Of a stretch of 64,000 nt of DNA, positions 50,090 through 60,493 are shown one piece after another. The stretch covers positions 1 through 64,000 of the forward strand of contig JAFQDN010000050.1 of the NCBI GenBank assembly GCA_017415995.1. Direction: 5' to 3'. The notes below the pieces were generated by a model. The model was given only the letters and a program-made list of their open reading frames with translations, had not been told where the DNA came from and did no database searches. Source of the DNA: Akkermansia sp. Its GTDB lineage: Bacteria > Verrucomicrobiota > Verrucomicrobiia > Verrucomicrobiales > Akkermansiaceae. The first letter of the stretch is position 1; each line of letters starts with the position of its first letter. Both the position numbers and the translations under genes were made by a program.

Positions 50090-50959
50090 TCAGAGCCACG
50101 CTGCGGCATAACGGCGCATGGCTTGTACCATGAGCTCTGCTGTGAAGGGTAAAAAACGAATGGGGGGTAGGCTGCCTCTCAGTTTTGTTCCGGTGTTGAA
50201 CCGGATGCGCTCCATCAGCTTGGAGCTCCAGGCCGGTGTATGTAGTATGATGCTCTCCGGTGATAACATGCAGGTGATAATTTGTAAAAGCTTGGCTACC
50301 GTTTCCTCCTGCATGGTGTGGTCGCTGTGGTCCACTTCCGCCCAGTCGATTGGTAAGGGCAGCAACCCCAAATTTCCGCATTCCTGGATTTTTCCGTTAC
50401 GGAAAACGGCGCAGGAAGCTCCTTGTCCCGGTGGCAGACACAGCGTGGCAACGTTTTCCTTGCGTGTGGCCAGTACGGCGGCGGTTGCCGGTGTGCGCAC
50501 GCGGCACCGGTAACGCTCTTGCAAGTGGCGCCTCATGGCTATAGGTGCGCCTCCGGGAATAAACAGAAGTATGCTTTTTAACTCGCCGGCAGCAGTTACT
50601 TCATCCAACCAACCATCCAGGCTTTCTTCCTCAATGTAGGCAAAACGTCCTTCTTTTTGCCATATGGGTAGTCCCTGTAAATCCAGCACCTCCAGTTTTC
50701 CCTGTAGAAGCGGTCCCTCTTTTTGCAGACTTACCAAAGCATGCCTACCGTGCGCGCTGTTAAAGCGGTACAAGTATGCAGGCCTCCCCCCGCCGGATGG
50801 AATGCTGCCTTGCATAACCAGTTTGCCGAGTTCGCAGAGCTCTGCTACCGCACTGTTTACGGCAACTAAGCTTAACCCGGTACCCTTTGCCATTTGCGGG
50901 CGAGTGGCCTCCTCTCGCTCCTGCATGAAGGTGAGAATCTTTTTATGAGATGCTTTCAT
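50090..50959 (-). CDS. ROK-like transcriptional regulator with degenerate sugar-kinase domain
   Basis: A 289-residue protein. Residues 1-75 form a winged helix-turn-helix typical of ROK/NagC regulators (ILTFMQEREEATRPQMAKGT, LSLVAVNSAVAELCELGKLV, then the wing SGGGRPAYLYRF). The rest resembles a much shortened ROK domain (GASCAVFRNGKIQECGNLGLLPLP) but lacks the ATP motif (DxGxT) and the CxCGxxGC zinc motif, so it is not a kinase. It probably senses a sugar or nucleotide. It converges on dgt, 17 bp apart. A 13-bp tandem repeat in its promoter could be its own operator. Confidence 0.8.
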   Translation of the reverse strand: MKASHKKILTFMQEREEATRPQMAKGTGLSLVAVNSAVAELCELGKLVMQGSIPSGGGRPAYLYRFNSAHGRHALVSLQKEGPLLQGKLEVLDLQGLPIWQKEGRFAYIEEESLDGWLDEVTAAGELKSILLFIPGGAPIAMRRHLQERYRCRVRTPATAAVLATRKENVATLCLPPGQGASCAVFRNGKIQECGNLGLLPLPIDWAEVDHSDHTMQEETVAKLLQIITCMLSPESIILHTPAWSSKLMERIRFNTGTKLRGSLPPIRFLPFTAELMVQAMRRYAAAWL

Positions 50960-50972
50960 GCCCCTTTTCTTT

Positions 50973-51001
50973 CACTTAATAAAGTCGCTTAATAAAGTAT
51001 A
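50973..51001 (-). promoter_or_regulatory. Tandem 13-bp repeat and -10 box upstream of the ROK-like gene
   Basis: CACTTAATAAAGT (50973-50985) is followed directly by CGCTTAATAAAGT (50986-50998), 12 of 13 bases identical. A TATACT -10 box (minus strand, 51001-50996) overlaps the second copy, with TTGCTT 15 bp upstream. It may be an autoregulatory operator. Confidence 0.5.
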
Positions 51002-51113
51002 TGAAAAATGAGCATAAAGCAAGGAAAAAGTGTAATGTGTTCATATTCAGTTGCAATGATGATGGTGGTGAACGCAGACCTCAAAAAAAAGAGACACGCA
51101 AAAGCGCAAAAGC

Positions 51114-51142
51114 TCGACAATTGCCCCGAGTTCTGGTAGCAT
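51114..51142 (+). promoter_or_regulatory. Promoter of pyrG
   Basis: TCGACA (51114-51119) and TAGCAT (51137-51142), 17-bp spacing, giving a leader of about 20 nt. Confidence 0.55.
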
Positions 51143-51150
51143 GTGGGTAA

Positions 51151-52782
<1,632 letters not shown>

Positions 52783-52802
52783 ATCCGATAATTCATGACA
52801 CC

Positions 52803-52840
52803 GGCGGTAGGGCAAGTCCTTGCCGCCGTTGCTTTTTTTT
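52803..52840 (+). terminator. Terminator after pyrG
   Basis: GGCAAG and CTTGCC form the inner stem (52811-52823), extended by outer GGC/GCC pairs with a bulge, then TTGC and a run of eight T. The next start codon is only 10 bp further. Confidence 0.75.
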
Positions 52841-52849
52841 GTTGAGTAT

Positions 52850-54454
52850 ATGATAGACATCCTGGTAGTAGTTGCTTATTTTTGCGCCATTTTCGGCATA
52901 GGTCTTTACGTAGGGCGCAAGCAAGAGAGTTTGGAGAGCTATGCCTTGGGAAACCGCAATTTGCCTTGGTGGGCCATTTTGGCATCCATTCTGGCAGCGG
53001 AAATCAGCGCTGCCACCTTTTTGGGTGCTCCCGGTGAGGGCTTTGCATTGCGGAATTTTACATATGCTCAGCTGGCTATCGGTACAATACTGGGGCGCAT
53101 TGTCGTAGGTAAGCTTTTCCTGAAGCCGTATTATCGGTACAACGTTGTTTCCATATATGAATATCTGGAGAAGCGGTTCGGGTTGCGGACCCGACGCTGG
53201 GCCAGCGTCACCTTCCTTATCAGCCGAGTATTGGCCAGTGGCACGCGCTTGTTTTTTGCCGGTATCTTGTTGGTGATAGCGTACATGATGATGACCGGGC
53301 AGGAGAGTGCCGGGCAATGGGAGACTGTGATTATATATATTGCAGCACTTACACTCATCACCATTGCGACAGCCGTTTATACTACTTTGGGGGGGCTGAA
53401 AGCCGTGGTCTGGACGGATGTGTTACAGGCCTCCATCTTGGCTGTTTCTCTCATCACAACAATCGCCGTCTTGCTGTTCAGCATCAAGGCCGGTGGAGAT
53501 TGGGGAAATGCTTGGGATTCCATTTGCTACCACTTAGGCAATAAAGATTATAACCCGTGCGGGATTGATAACCTGAAACCTTGGGCATTTTTTGATACCG
53601 GCGTGACCGGGCAGGGCTTGTGGGCCGATGTGAAAAACATACTGAGCAGTGAATATACACTGTGGACTGCCGTGCTGGCTTCCACGTTCATCACCATGGC
53701 TACCCACGGTACGGACCAAGATATGGTGCAGCGTATGCTGGCAGCCCCGAACAGCAAAAAAGGTGCGCGCGCTGTCATTATGTCCGGGTTGATGGATATG
53801 CCCATCGTGCTTATTTTCATTTCCTGCGGTATGCTTTTGTTTGTTTATTTTGCACAAAACGGCATAGCTCCGCCTGAAAAACAGATTGAGATTTTCCCGT
53901 GGTTCATCATTCACTGCTTACCGGCGGGGGTGCGAGGGCTTTTGGTGGCTGCGCTTCTGGCAACAGCCATGGGCTCGCTCTCTACCGCCCTGAATGCCTT
54001 GGCCACCACGGCTACTAAGGATTGGTATGTGGATGTATTCCGTCCCGCCGCTACGCAGCAGGAGCAGCTGTGCGCCGTGCGTATCCTGACGGTCGGGTTT
54101 GCCGTTTTACTCATCTTGGTGGGTGCTGCAACGGCTTGGCTGACGGTGATGGATCCCACCGTGCGTATTCTGCCGATTGCTCTGGGCATTTTCGGCTACA
54201 CTTATGGTTCTCTTTTGGGGGTATTCTTGCTGGGAATGTTGACCCGCGGGCGCGGTAATGATGTTGGCAACATGATTGCCATGCTGGCCGGATTCGTGAC
54301 TGTTATTGCGCTTGAGATACTTGGGCGTTGTGATTTGATGCCCGCCATTGCATTCCCGTGGCGCGTGACAATCGGCACCCTCGCAACCTTTGCCGTGGGC
54401 TGTTGTTTCCGCACTCCCTCGGTATGCGTGGCTCCGGGGAAGGAGTGTGATTAA
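52850..54454 (+). CDS. Sodium:solute symporter family transporter
   Basis: A 534-residue inner-membrane transporter of the SSS family with about 13 hydrophobic helices. Family features: ALGNRNLPWWAILASILAAE, ISAATFLGAPGEGF, YTTLGGLKAVVWTDVLQ, the HGTDQDMVQRML region and LAIAMGSLSTALNALA-like TAMGSLSTALNALATT. It couples Na+ entry to uptake of a sugar, amino acid or anion; the substrate cannot be told. A conspicuous soluble loop (about 215-260) carries NKDYNPCGIDNLKPW. The ATG at 52850 is chosen because the upstream in-frame extension lies in the pyrG terminator. Confidence 0.9.
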   Translation: MIDILVVVAYFCAIFGIGLYVGRKQESLESYALGNRNLPWWAILASILAAEISAATFLGAPGEGFALRNFTYAQLAIGTILGRIVVGKLFLKPYYRYNVVSIYEYLEKRFGLRTRRWASVTFLISRVLASGTRLFFAGILLVIAYMMMTGQESAGQWETVIIYIAALTLITIATAVYTTLGGLKAVVWTDVLQASILAVSLITTIAVLLFSIKAGGDWGNAWDSICYHLGNKDYNPCGIDNLKPWAFFDTGVTGQGLWADVKNILSSEYTLWTAVLASTFITMATHGTDQDMVQRMLAAPNSKKGARAVIMSGLMDMPIVLIFISCGMLLFVYFAQNGIAPPEKQIEIFPWFIIHCLPAGVRGLLVAALLATAMGSLSTALNALATTATKDWYVDVFRPAATQQEQLCAVRILTVGFAVLLILVGAATAWLTVMDPTVRILPIALGIFGYTYGSLLGVFLLGMLTRGRGNDVGNMIAMLAGFVTVIALEILGRCDLMPAIAFPWRVTIGTLATFAVGCCFRTPSVCVAPGKECD

Positions 54455-54472
54455 GCTTGCTGACTTTCTGCA

Positions 54473-54514
54473 CAAAAAGAGGGGAATGCCGCTAGCGGTA
54501 TCCCCCTCTTTTTG
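54473..54514. terminator. Bidirectional terminator between the symporter and the TerB-like gene
   Basis: CAAAAAGAGGGG (54473-54484) pairs with CCCCTCTTTTTG (54503-54514) with a further GCCGC/GCGGT inner pairing. The A-run and T-run ends serve both converging genes. Confidence 0.9.
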
Positions 54515-54534
54515 TTGTAAGCCGTAGTTTGCTG

Positions 54535-54912
54535 TTACAGCAGCTCTGCCAGCTTGGCCGGGAAGCTCTTGGCTTTCTCCTTGATGGTGGCCAGGAGTTT
54601 GCGCTCCAAAGCATCCACCTGTCCATCGCCTTTAACCTTGTTGTAAAGCCACTCGGCTTCCTCCGGATCTATTTCTCCCGGGGTTGCTTCGTCCTCAAGA
54701 AGGAAGCTGCAGATAACCTTTACGAACAAATCCTCCCATTCAGGAGCATTGTCCTTGCCGGATACGGCATCACTCAGTTCAAACATGAACTCAGCTTCCT
54801 CTTTTTCAATGACGCCATCGGCGTACAGCAGGGCGTCCAATTGCTTTACTTCCTCGGCGTCAATAACGCCATCGGCCAACAGGGATTTTTTCAGTTCTGA
54901 TAATGTGCTCAT
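54535..54912 (-). CDS. Small acidic TerB-like protein
   Basis: A 125-residue acidic cytoplasmic protein. It contains tandem helix-turn-helix units LLADGVIDAEEVKQLDALLY and ADGVIEKEEAEFMFELSD, and later GDGQVDALERKLLATIKE. The 'ADGxIxxxE' pattern is that of TerB-like domains, which bind metal ions through acidic residues and act in tellurite/stress modules. EF-hand-like calcium binding is the alternative reading. The presence of TerY-like vWA proteins 9 kb away makes a link attractive but unproven. It has its own sigma-70-like promoter and shares the bidirectional terminator. Confidence 0.65.
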   Translation of the reverse strand: MSTLSELKKSLLADGVIDAEEVKQLDALLYADGVIEKEEAEFMFELSDAVSGKDNAPEWEDLFVKVICSFLLEDEATPGEIDPEEAEWLYNKVKGDGQVDALERKLLATIKEKAKSFPAKLAELL

Positions 54913-54956
54913 AGTGTCGCAGTATGGGGTAACGGGTTGCGTTTCCTTACCCCACC

Positions 54957-54984
54957 AGCATAGCACAAGTTAGCTTGTTGTCAA
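54957..54984 (-). promoter_or_regulatory. Promoter of the TerB-like gene
   Basis: TTGACA (54984-54979) and TATGCT (54962-54957) on the minus strand, 16-bp spacing, about 45 bp before the ATG. Confidence 0.75.
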
Positions 54985-55001
54985 GGATTTTGTTGAATGA
55001 T

Positions 55002-55427
55002 TCAGCTCTTTTTGAGTTGTTTTATTACCCACGTAACAACGCCGAAGAATTCCGCCTCATCAGATTTGCAGAGTTCGATGGGGCGGTAAGCCGGATTTTC
55101 CGGCAGAAGTAGCACACTGCCGTCTCTGATTTCCAAACGCTTAACCGTAAACTCTCCGTTGACCGCAGCAATGATAATGTTGCCGTCTGCCGGAGAAAGC
55201 GCGCGGTCCACCACCAGAATATCACCGTCTTCAATGCCAGCGCCGAGCATGCTTTCACCGCGCGCTCTCACGTAGTAGGTAGCCGCAGGATGGCGTATGC
55301 AAAGCGAATTGAGATCCAGCGACCCCTGAATATCTCCGAGCGCCGGGGATGGAAAACCCGCTGCTACGCTTTCCGAAAAGAACGGCAATGCGCCCTCCTG
55401 CCGGGCAGAGCTTGATTCCTCAGTCAT
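55002..55427 (-). CDS. umuD: UmuD-like S24 self-cleaving peptidase
   Basis: A 141-residue protein closely patterned on UmuD. The self-cleavage site is Ala23-Gly24 in VAAGFPSPA, the catalytic Ser59 is in RGESMLGAGI and Lys96 in EFTVKRLEI; ATYYVRARG and NPAYRPIEL also match. UmuD is cleaved with RecA help during the SOS response and then joins UmuC to form DNA polymerase V. No umuC-like gene is in the window. The start overlaps the 3' end of the CDF transporter gene by 8 bp, so it is cotranscribed with a metal transporter. No LexA box was identified upstream. Confidence 0.85.
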   Translation of the reverse strand: MTEESSSARQEGALPFFSESVAAGFPSPALGDIQGSLDLNSLCIRHPAATYYVRARGESMLGAGIEDGDILVVDRALSPADGNIIIAAVNGEFTVKRLEIRDGSVLLLPENPAYRPIELCKSDEAEFFGVVTWVIKQLKKS

Positions 55428-56814
55428 ATGAAACGATAATTTTAGCAACATCCGGCAGCTGGGTGCGGAGTCGTTTATTGATGGCAGTGAGGCGTTCGTG
55501 GCTATCCTGCACATTCAGTGAGTTTTCCTGCGGAATACTGACCACGCAGAGGCGACGGTTGCCCTGAGTGTACAGTTTGATGCCTGTGGGCAGGGGGGCG
55601 CCCATGGAAATCATGTTTTGGCGCACCTGTGATTCCCAGTTGTGAGGGATGGGCTTGGTAAAGACCGGCAATTCGCGAACATCCGGTTCCACATGTACGA
55701 TGACGGCCGCTGCATTGAGTTTGCGCTGCACTTCTTTGCGGAATGCCTGAATGGCTACATGCCAGCCACCCAAGACGGCGTTGCCCGGTAATTCCAAATC
55801 CGTGAAGATGATGAATCCTTGCTCGGAGGGCATGAGTACAAGCCCGTGTACGCCGAACCTGTGCGTGAGGGCAATGCGCCGTATAATCAGCTCAGGGGTG
55901 TCTTCCATGCGGGCTGAGGGCTGCATGTGCACGATGGTTTCTGCCTCCGGCAGAGCGGTGGCGATGAGCTCTTCAATGGCATCCGCAATTTCATGTGCTG
56001 TGTCAACGTGTAGCTCCCGAGGCACGGCTACTTCTACTTCGGCATATACTTTCATGCCCACTTCGCGCACTCTCAGGCGGGTAAGCGGGTAGGCTGGCAT
56101 GCGCTCTGCCATGAGTGTTCGAATGGTGCCGGCTGCTTGGCCGTCCACTTTGTCCATGAGGTTGTTGACGGATTTCTTACCCAGCTCGTAGCAAATGTGT
56201 AATATGAGCATGACTACCCCCAGCGAGGCGAGGACGTCCGCTCGCAACAAAATCCAGTGGAGGGTGCTGCCTTCTTCCGTGAATCCTACGCATGCAGCAC
56301 CGGTGATGCCTAACAGAACCGCTGCGCTGCTCCAAATATCGGATGCAAAGTGTGCAGCATCGGCTTCCAGTGCGGCGCTTTTTGTTTCCTTGGCTACACG
56401 CTTAAGCATGGCAGAGCGGTTGAGATCCACCACAAGTGAGACAATGATGACAAAAAATGCCCAGAATGAGGTTTGCACGTGCAGTGCTTCCGGGGAGTCG
56501 CTCATCAGGCGTTCTACTGCTTCCTTCACCACCCATCCCGCGGTAGCCAGCAGTAGGAGGGTTTCCACCAACGCCATCAGGTTTTCCACTTTGCCGTGCC
56601 CGTATGGGTGCTCGGCATCTGCCGGACGTGCTGCTATTTTTACGGCAAACAGGGACCCCAAGGCTGCCAGCAAGTCTAACGCGCTGTGCAGTGCCTCCGA
56701 TAGAATACCCAGTGAGCCGGTAAGAATGCCTACCACGAACTTCATGCCCGTTAGTAAGGCACTCCAAAGTACGGAGGATGCCGCTGCTATCGTCTTTTTG
56801 GTTTCGGTATTCAT
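55420..56814 (-). CDS. Cation diffusion facilitator transporter with long C-terminal extension
   Basis: A 464-residue CDF protein. About 300 residues form the usual fold: six membrane helices with the metal-site motifs GILSEALHSALDLLAAL (helix 2) and DAAHFASDIWSSAAVLLG (helix 5), the EHPYGHGKVENL loop and a cytoplasmic ferredoxin-like domain (LRVREVGMKVYAEVEVAVP). It is therefore a divalent metal exporter (Zn, Fe, Mn or Co). Beyond it, about 160 more residues (LTHRFGVHGLVLMP, FRKEVQRKLNAAAVIVHVE, GIKLYTQGNRRLCVVSIP) form an extra domain that is absent from typical members and may sense metal. It is first in a two-gene unit with the umuD-like gene. Confidence 0.88.
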   Translation of the reverse strand: MNTETKKTIAAASSVLWSALLTGMKFVVGILTGSLGILSEALHSALDLLAALGSLFAVKIAARPADAEHPYGHGKVENLMALVETLLLLATAGWVVKEAVERLMSDSPEALHVQTSFWAFFVIIVSLVVDLNRSAMLKRVAKETKSAALEADAAHFASDIWSSAAVLLGITGAACVGFTEEGSTLHWILLRADVLASLGVVMLILHICYELGKKSVNNLMDKVDGQAAGTIRTLMAERMPAYPLTRLRVREVGMKVYAEVEVAVPRELHVDTAHEIADAIEELIATALPEAETIVHMQPSARMEDTPELIIRRIALTHRFGVHGLVLMPSEQGFIIFTDLELPGNAVLGGWHVAIQAFRKEVQRKLNAAAVIVHVEPDVRELPVFTKPIPHNWESQVRQNMISMGAPLPTGIKLYTQGNRRLCVVSIPQENSLNVQDSHERLTAINKRLRTQLPDVAKIIVSYD

Positions 56815-56826
56815 GGAAGAATGCTC

Positions 56827-56856
56827 ATGGTAGCACGGGCTACGTCCATTAGTCAA
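56827..56856 (-). promoter_or_regulatory. Promoter of the CDF/umuD-like pair
   Basis: TTGACT (56856-56851) and TACCAT (56832-56827) on the minus strand, 18-bp spacing; the ATG follows 12 bp after the -10 box. Confidence 0.6.
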
Positions 56857-56860
56857 GACA

Positions 56861-56892
56861 AACCGCCATTTGCCGTATGACAAATGGCGGTT
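56861..56892 (-). terminator. Terminator of the calcium-ATPase operon
   Basis: AACCGCCATTTG (56861-56872) pairs perfectly with CAAATGGCGGTT (56881-56892) around 8 nt; on the minus strand it is followed by TGTCTTG, a weak T-run. Confidence 0.7.
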
Positions 56893-56916
56893 CAGAGAAT
56901 AACTCATGTTGTGTTA

Positions 56917-59814
56917 TCAGGCTTTCGCCTTCAGCCGCCCGATGAATCGGACAATCTCGCCCACCACAAGTACGGGGCAGGTGACTGCTGCCAGGAGGAG
57001 CCAGTCCTGAATGCTCAGGGATTCCGTGCGGAAGATGGTGCCACCGAACTCAACTGCCAGAATCTGTCCGAAGAGGATGATTCCCATGATGAGCAGGAAA
57101 GACATGTTGGAGAAAAGCCCCTTAACAAAACTGTGGTTGGTGCCGTACACTCGGGCATTGAACAGGTTCCAGAACTGCAACATCACAAAGCCTGTGAAGA
57201 GCATGGTGACATCGTGCCGTTGCGGGTCGCCACCTCCTTCCGGGGTGATATGGATGACATAGGTGACCAGTGCGATAATAAAGGCAAGTCCGAGTCCCAA
57301 TATCCATTTCCACATGTCCGGTGTAATGATGAATGCCAGTTTGTTGCGCGGGCTTTGCTCCATTACATCATCGCTGGGGGGCTCTGTGGCCAGTGCCAAG
57401 GCTGCAAATGTATCCATAATGAGGTTTACCCAGAGCATCTGGGTAACGGTGAGGGGTAAATCCACACCAATAAAGGGCCCCATTGCTGCAATACCGCAGG
57501 CCGCTACGTTTACTGTAAGCTGGAAGACAATGAACTTCTGGATATTACGGTAAAGGGAACGCCCCCATTTAATGGCGCGGGTAATGCTGGCAAAGGAGTC
57601 ATCCAACAGGATGATGTCGGAGGCTTCCTTGGCAACGGATGTGCCGGTGATACCCATGGAAAGACCCACATCTGCGTGGTTGAGGGCAGGGGCGTCATTC
57701 GTACCGTCGCCGGTAACGGCAACTACTTGGTTTTGTTTTTGCAAGGCATTGACGAGGCGCAGCTTGTCCATCGGTTTTGCGCGGGACAGCACGCGGAGGT
57801 CATTGACTTGAGCCTCCAGCTGCTCCTCGGTAAGAGCACCGAACTCCTCACCTGTCAGCACAGCGTTGGCCGGAATATCCCCTTCCGGTAACAGACCGAT
57901 TTCACGCCCGATTTGGCAGGCTGTTTCCTTGTTGTCGCCGGTTACAATCTTAATGCCTACGCCGGCTTTAAGGCATGTAGCGACTGCTGCCGGAACATCG
58001 GAACGTACCGGATCCTGAATGACAAAGCAACCCATCCATACCATATCCGTGCAGGCTGCTTTGATATCGTCTGCACTTTCCGCATGGCCTTCGCGATAGG
58101 CAAGCCCCAGAACGCGCATGGCTTTACGTTGTGCGGTGGTAATGGTGTTGAGTACCTCTTGGCGCTTGGCTTCATTGAGTTCCTCGCCGTAAGCCGAGGA
58201 GCATTTGCCGAGAACGATTTCCGGGGCACCCTTAACGTAGATAATCTCCTTGCCTTCCAAAGCGTGGGATTTTACGCAGGTTGCCATGAACTTGTTCATG
58301 GTGGAGAACGGAAGCTGTCCTACCGTAGCTGTTCCGGAGCGCAGTTGTTCATAGTTGCTGCCTGCATCGCGTATGAACATCAGCATGGCACCCTCCGTTA
58401 CGTTGCCCAATACCTCGCCTTTCTCATCCAAATCTGCTGTGGAGTTTACGGAAACGGCTTCCGCCAGCAGCGGGTAGATGGGGGCATCTGCTCCCTTTTC
58501 ATTAACTTCCGGGAAGTGGCACTCACGTACCGTCATGCGGTTGGTGGTGAGGGTGCCTGTCTTATCGGAGCACACGACTGTTGCAGCGCCAATGGTTTCG
58601 CAAGCATCCATTTGGCGTACCAAGTTGTTTTGTTTTGCCATCTTGCGCATGCTGTAGGCCAAAGAAAGCGTGACGCTCATGGGCAAGCCCTCCGGTACGG
58701 CTACTACAATGAGGGTAATGGCAATCATGAAGTAGGTGAGCATGTGGTCCGCTGCTGTTCCGCTCATCCATGTGTTCGGGTCGTTCATTGCTATGAGCCC
58801 GGCGGAACCCAGTCCCACCACGGTGAGCCCGAATACTAACAATCCGCCGATGATGCACATCAACCACGGGGTAAAGCCTTCTTTTTCCACAAGTCCCGGG
58901 GTGGGTAGCTCTATCTTCATGTAGCCGAGCAAATCTTGGAAAATGGGGTACCACACGCGCAGTAGTGCGATGGCCATAGAGACGATGACGCCGGCAAAGA
59001 AGCCCCATTGTGCTCCGCTCAGGTCAAAGTTGCCACGGATGGAGTCATGCACGATGAGGGAGGCAAAAAGGAAGAACGCTATGCTGGAACCCAGTACGTT
59101 GATACCCTTGGAGAGTCCGTCCAGCTGCTGGTTGAGGGGGGATTTTTCCTCGGATTCCTCGGATGCTGCCTCAGCCACTTTACCGATTTCCGTGGCATCG
59201 CCCACCTTGGTGATGCAGATGATGCCGTGTCCCTCCGACACGAGCGTGCTGCGCAGAACTACGTTGCGTGGGTAGGCTCCGGCCAATTTTTCTTCAACCT
59301 CTTCATTGGTCTTGAGTACCGGCTCGGATTCACCGGTGAGGGAGGCTTGGTTGATGCGCAGGGAAACGGATTCCAGCACAACGCCGTCCGCCGGTACTTC
59401 TTCACCGGTGCCGAGGGTAACGATGTCGCCCACAACAAGCTCGTTTTTGGGAACTTGGCAGTGTTTGCCATCACGTACCACGCGCACGGGTTCCGAGTCA
59501 CTCACTTGGTTGAGAATGTCAAACTCCTTGTTAGCTTTGTACTCGTTAATGAAGCCGACCAATGTAGCCAACAACACGGCCATGATGATGCCGATGCTCT
59601 CCAATGGGCTGTGATCCGCTATGATAACGGGGATGAATGAGATGACTGCTGCTACAATCAGGATGACGATGAGCGGGTCCGTGAACTTTTCCAGTAATTG
59701 CACCCACCACGGATCCCGGCTGGGGGGCGTAAGTTGGTTACTGCCATGCAGTTTCCTGCTTTCTTCAACCTCCGCACTGCTGAGGCCTTTGTGTGGATCT
59801 GTGTATTTTGACAT
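56917..59814 (-). CDS. Calcium-translocating P-type ATPase
   Basis: A 965-residue P2-type ATPase, most like PMCA/SERCA calcium pumps. Domains in order: N-terminal cytoplasmic segment (GLSSAEVEESRKLHGSNQL), actuator domain with the TGES motif in QASLTGESEPV, the ion-binding VAVPEGLPMSVTLSLAYSM helix, the phosphorylated Asp in VCSDKTGTLTTNRMTV, the nucleotide domain (STMNKFMATCVKS, YVKGAPEIVLG), the hinge VTGDGTNDAPALNHADVG and four C-terminal helices (LWVNLIMDTFAALALATE). It should pump Ca2+ out of the cytoplasm. It is the last gene of an operon with three unusual proteins, 33 bp after the 211-residue paralogue. Confidence 0.92.
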   Translation of the reverse strand: MSKYTDPHKGLSSAEVEESRKLHGSNQLTPPSRDPWWVQLLEKFTDPLIVILIVAAVISFIPVIIADHSPLESIGIIMAVLLATLVGFINEYKANKEFDILNQVSDSEPVRVVRDGKHCQVPKNELVVGDIVTLGTGEEVPADGVVLESVSLRINQASLTGESEPVLKTNEEVEEKLAGAYPRNVVLRSTLVSEGHGIICITKVGDATEIGKVAEAASEESEEKSPLNQQLDGLSKGINVLGSSIAFFLFASLIVHDSIRGNFDLSGAQWGFFAGVIVSMAIALLRVWYPIFQDLLGYMKIELPTPGLVEKEGFTPWLMCIIGGLLVFGLTVVGLGSAGLIAMNDPNTWMSGTAADHMLTYFMIAITLIVVAVPEGLPMSVTLSLAYSMRKMAKQNNLVRQMDACETIGAATVVCSDKTGTLTTNRMTVRECHFPEVNEKGADAPIYPLLAEAVSVNSTADLDEKGEVLGNVTEGAMLMFIRDAGSNYEQLRSGTATVGQLPFSTMNKFMATCVKSHALEGKEIIYVKGAPEIVLGKCSSAYGEELNEAKRQEVLNTITTAQRKAMRVLGLAYREGHAESADDIKAACTDMVWMGCFVIQDPVRSDVPAAVATCLKAGVGIKIVTGDNKETACQIGREIGLLPEGDIPANAVLTGEEFGALTEEQLEAQVNDLRVLSRAKPMDKLRLVNALQKQNQVVAVTGDGTNDAPALNHADVGLSMGITGTSVAKEASDIILLDDSFASITRAIKWGRSLYRNIQKFIVFQLTVNVAACGIAAMGPFIGVDLPLTVTQMLWVNLIMDTFAALALATEPPSDDVMEQSPRNKLAFIITPDMWKWILGLGLAFIIALVTYVIHITPEGGGDPQRHDVTMLFTGFVMLQFWNLFNARVYGTNHSFVKGLFSNMSFLLIMGIILFGQILAVEFGGTIFRTESLSIQDWLLLAAVTCPVLVVGEIVRFIGRLKAKA

Positions 59815-59847
59815 AAGTTTTTCTGTTGTGTTGAAGATATTGCGCTG

Positions 59848-60483
59848 TTATGCTCCGATGAACTCTGAGATTTCTGCCCGAAAACAGATATAGCTCACAG
59901 TGGCAGTAATAATCGCCACTGCAGATATGAGTGCAAGCACCTTGAGCGTGGCTCCTATGCCCCTCTCTACATATTCTGACGGAAAAAAGTGCCTTGCGTT
60001 CAAATTTTGAAGAGAATGTCCTCGTTTATCGTTTTTGGGGAGTAGCCCCCATATGATTGCTAAGTGAGTGTTTCCCTCGTACCGGTACAGTCTGTACAGT
60101 TCCGGGGCTGCAGAAGGCTCCGGGAGGTACAAGCCGGTGAAAATTTGTTTAAGCAAGCTGTTTGGTGGCTCGTTTTGAGCTTCGGTACGGAGTCCTTCCA
60201 GCTTTTGTATCAAACAATGCAGCTCTTTGCGGGGAATGCGGTTTTCGGGGCTGATGGCAACGCTTTCTGCCAAGTAATCTTTTCCCTCTAGCTCCAATTC
60301 GGCATGCACTTTATCAGCGGTGGCATCGTAGCACATCTCTGCCATGAAGGGGTGCATTTTGCGCTTGATTTCCTGCTGAAACATTGGCTCCCAGTAAGAC
60401 GACCCGACCACATACGTGCGAACCCGCACATATGTGGTCATGTCGAAACTCAGTCTTGAGGCTGTCTGTCGGGGAATTGCCAT
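59848..60483 (-). CDS. C-terminally anchored membrane protein, short paralogue of the next gene
   Basis: A 211-residue protein. Residues about 10-165 match the N-terminal region of the 792-residue neighbour: YVRVRTYVVGSSYWEPMFQQ against YRRVRTYIGGPDFWHPSFQD, then LPEPSAAPELYRLY against LPEPTAAPELYRFV, IIWGLLPKN against IIWGMEHSP, and ARHFFPSEYVERGI against AENFFPKYLIDNGL. One membrane helix follows (about 178-200, VLALISAVAIITATVSYICF) and the protein ends shortly after, on the far side. The domain has no name that I know. It starts 11 bp after the large paralogue and lies just before the calcium pump. Confidence 0.7.
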   Translation of the reverse strand: MAIPRQTASRLSFDMTTYVRVRTYVVGSSYWEPMFQQEIKRKMHPFMAEMCYDATADKVHAELELEGKDYLAESVAISPENRIPRKELHCLIQKLEGLRTEAQNEPPNSLLKQIFTGLYLPEPSAAPELYRLYRYEGNTHLAIIWGLLPKNDKRGHSLQNLNARHFFPSEYVERGIGATLKVLALISAVAIITATVSYICFRAEISEFIGA

Positions 60484-60493
60484 TGACGCTTTA

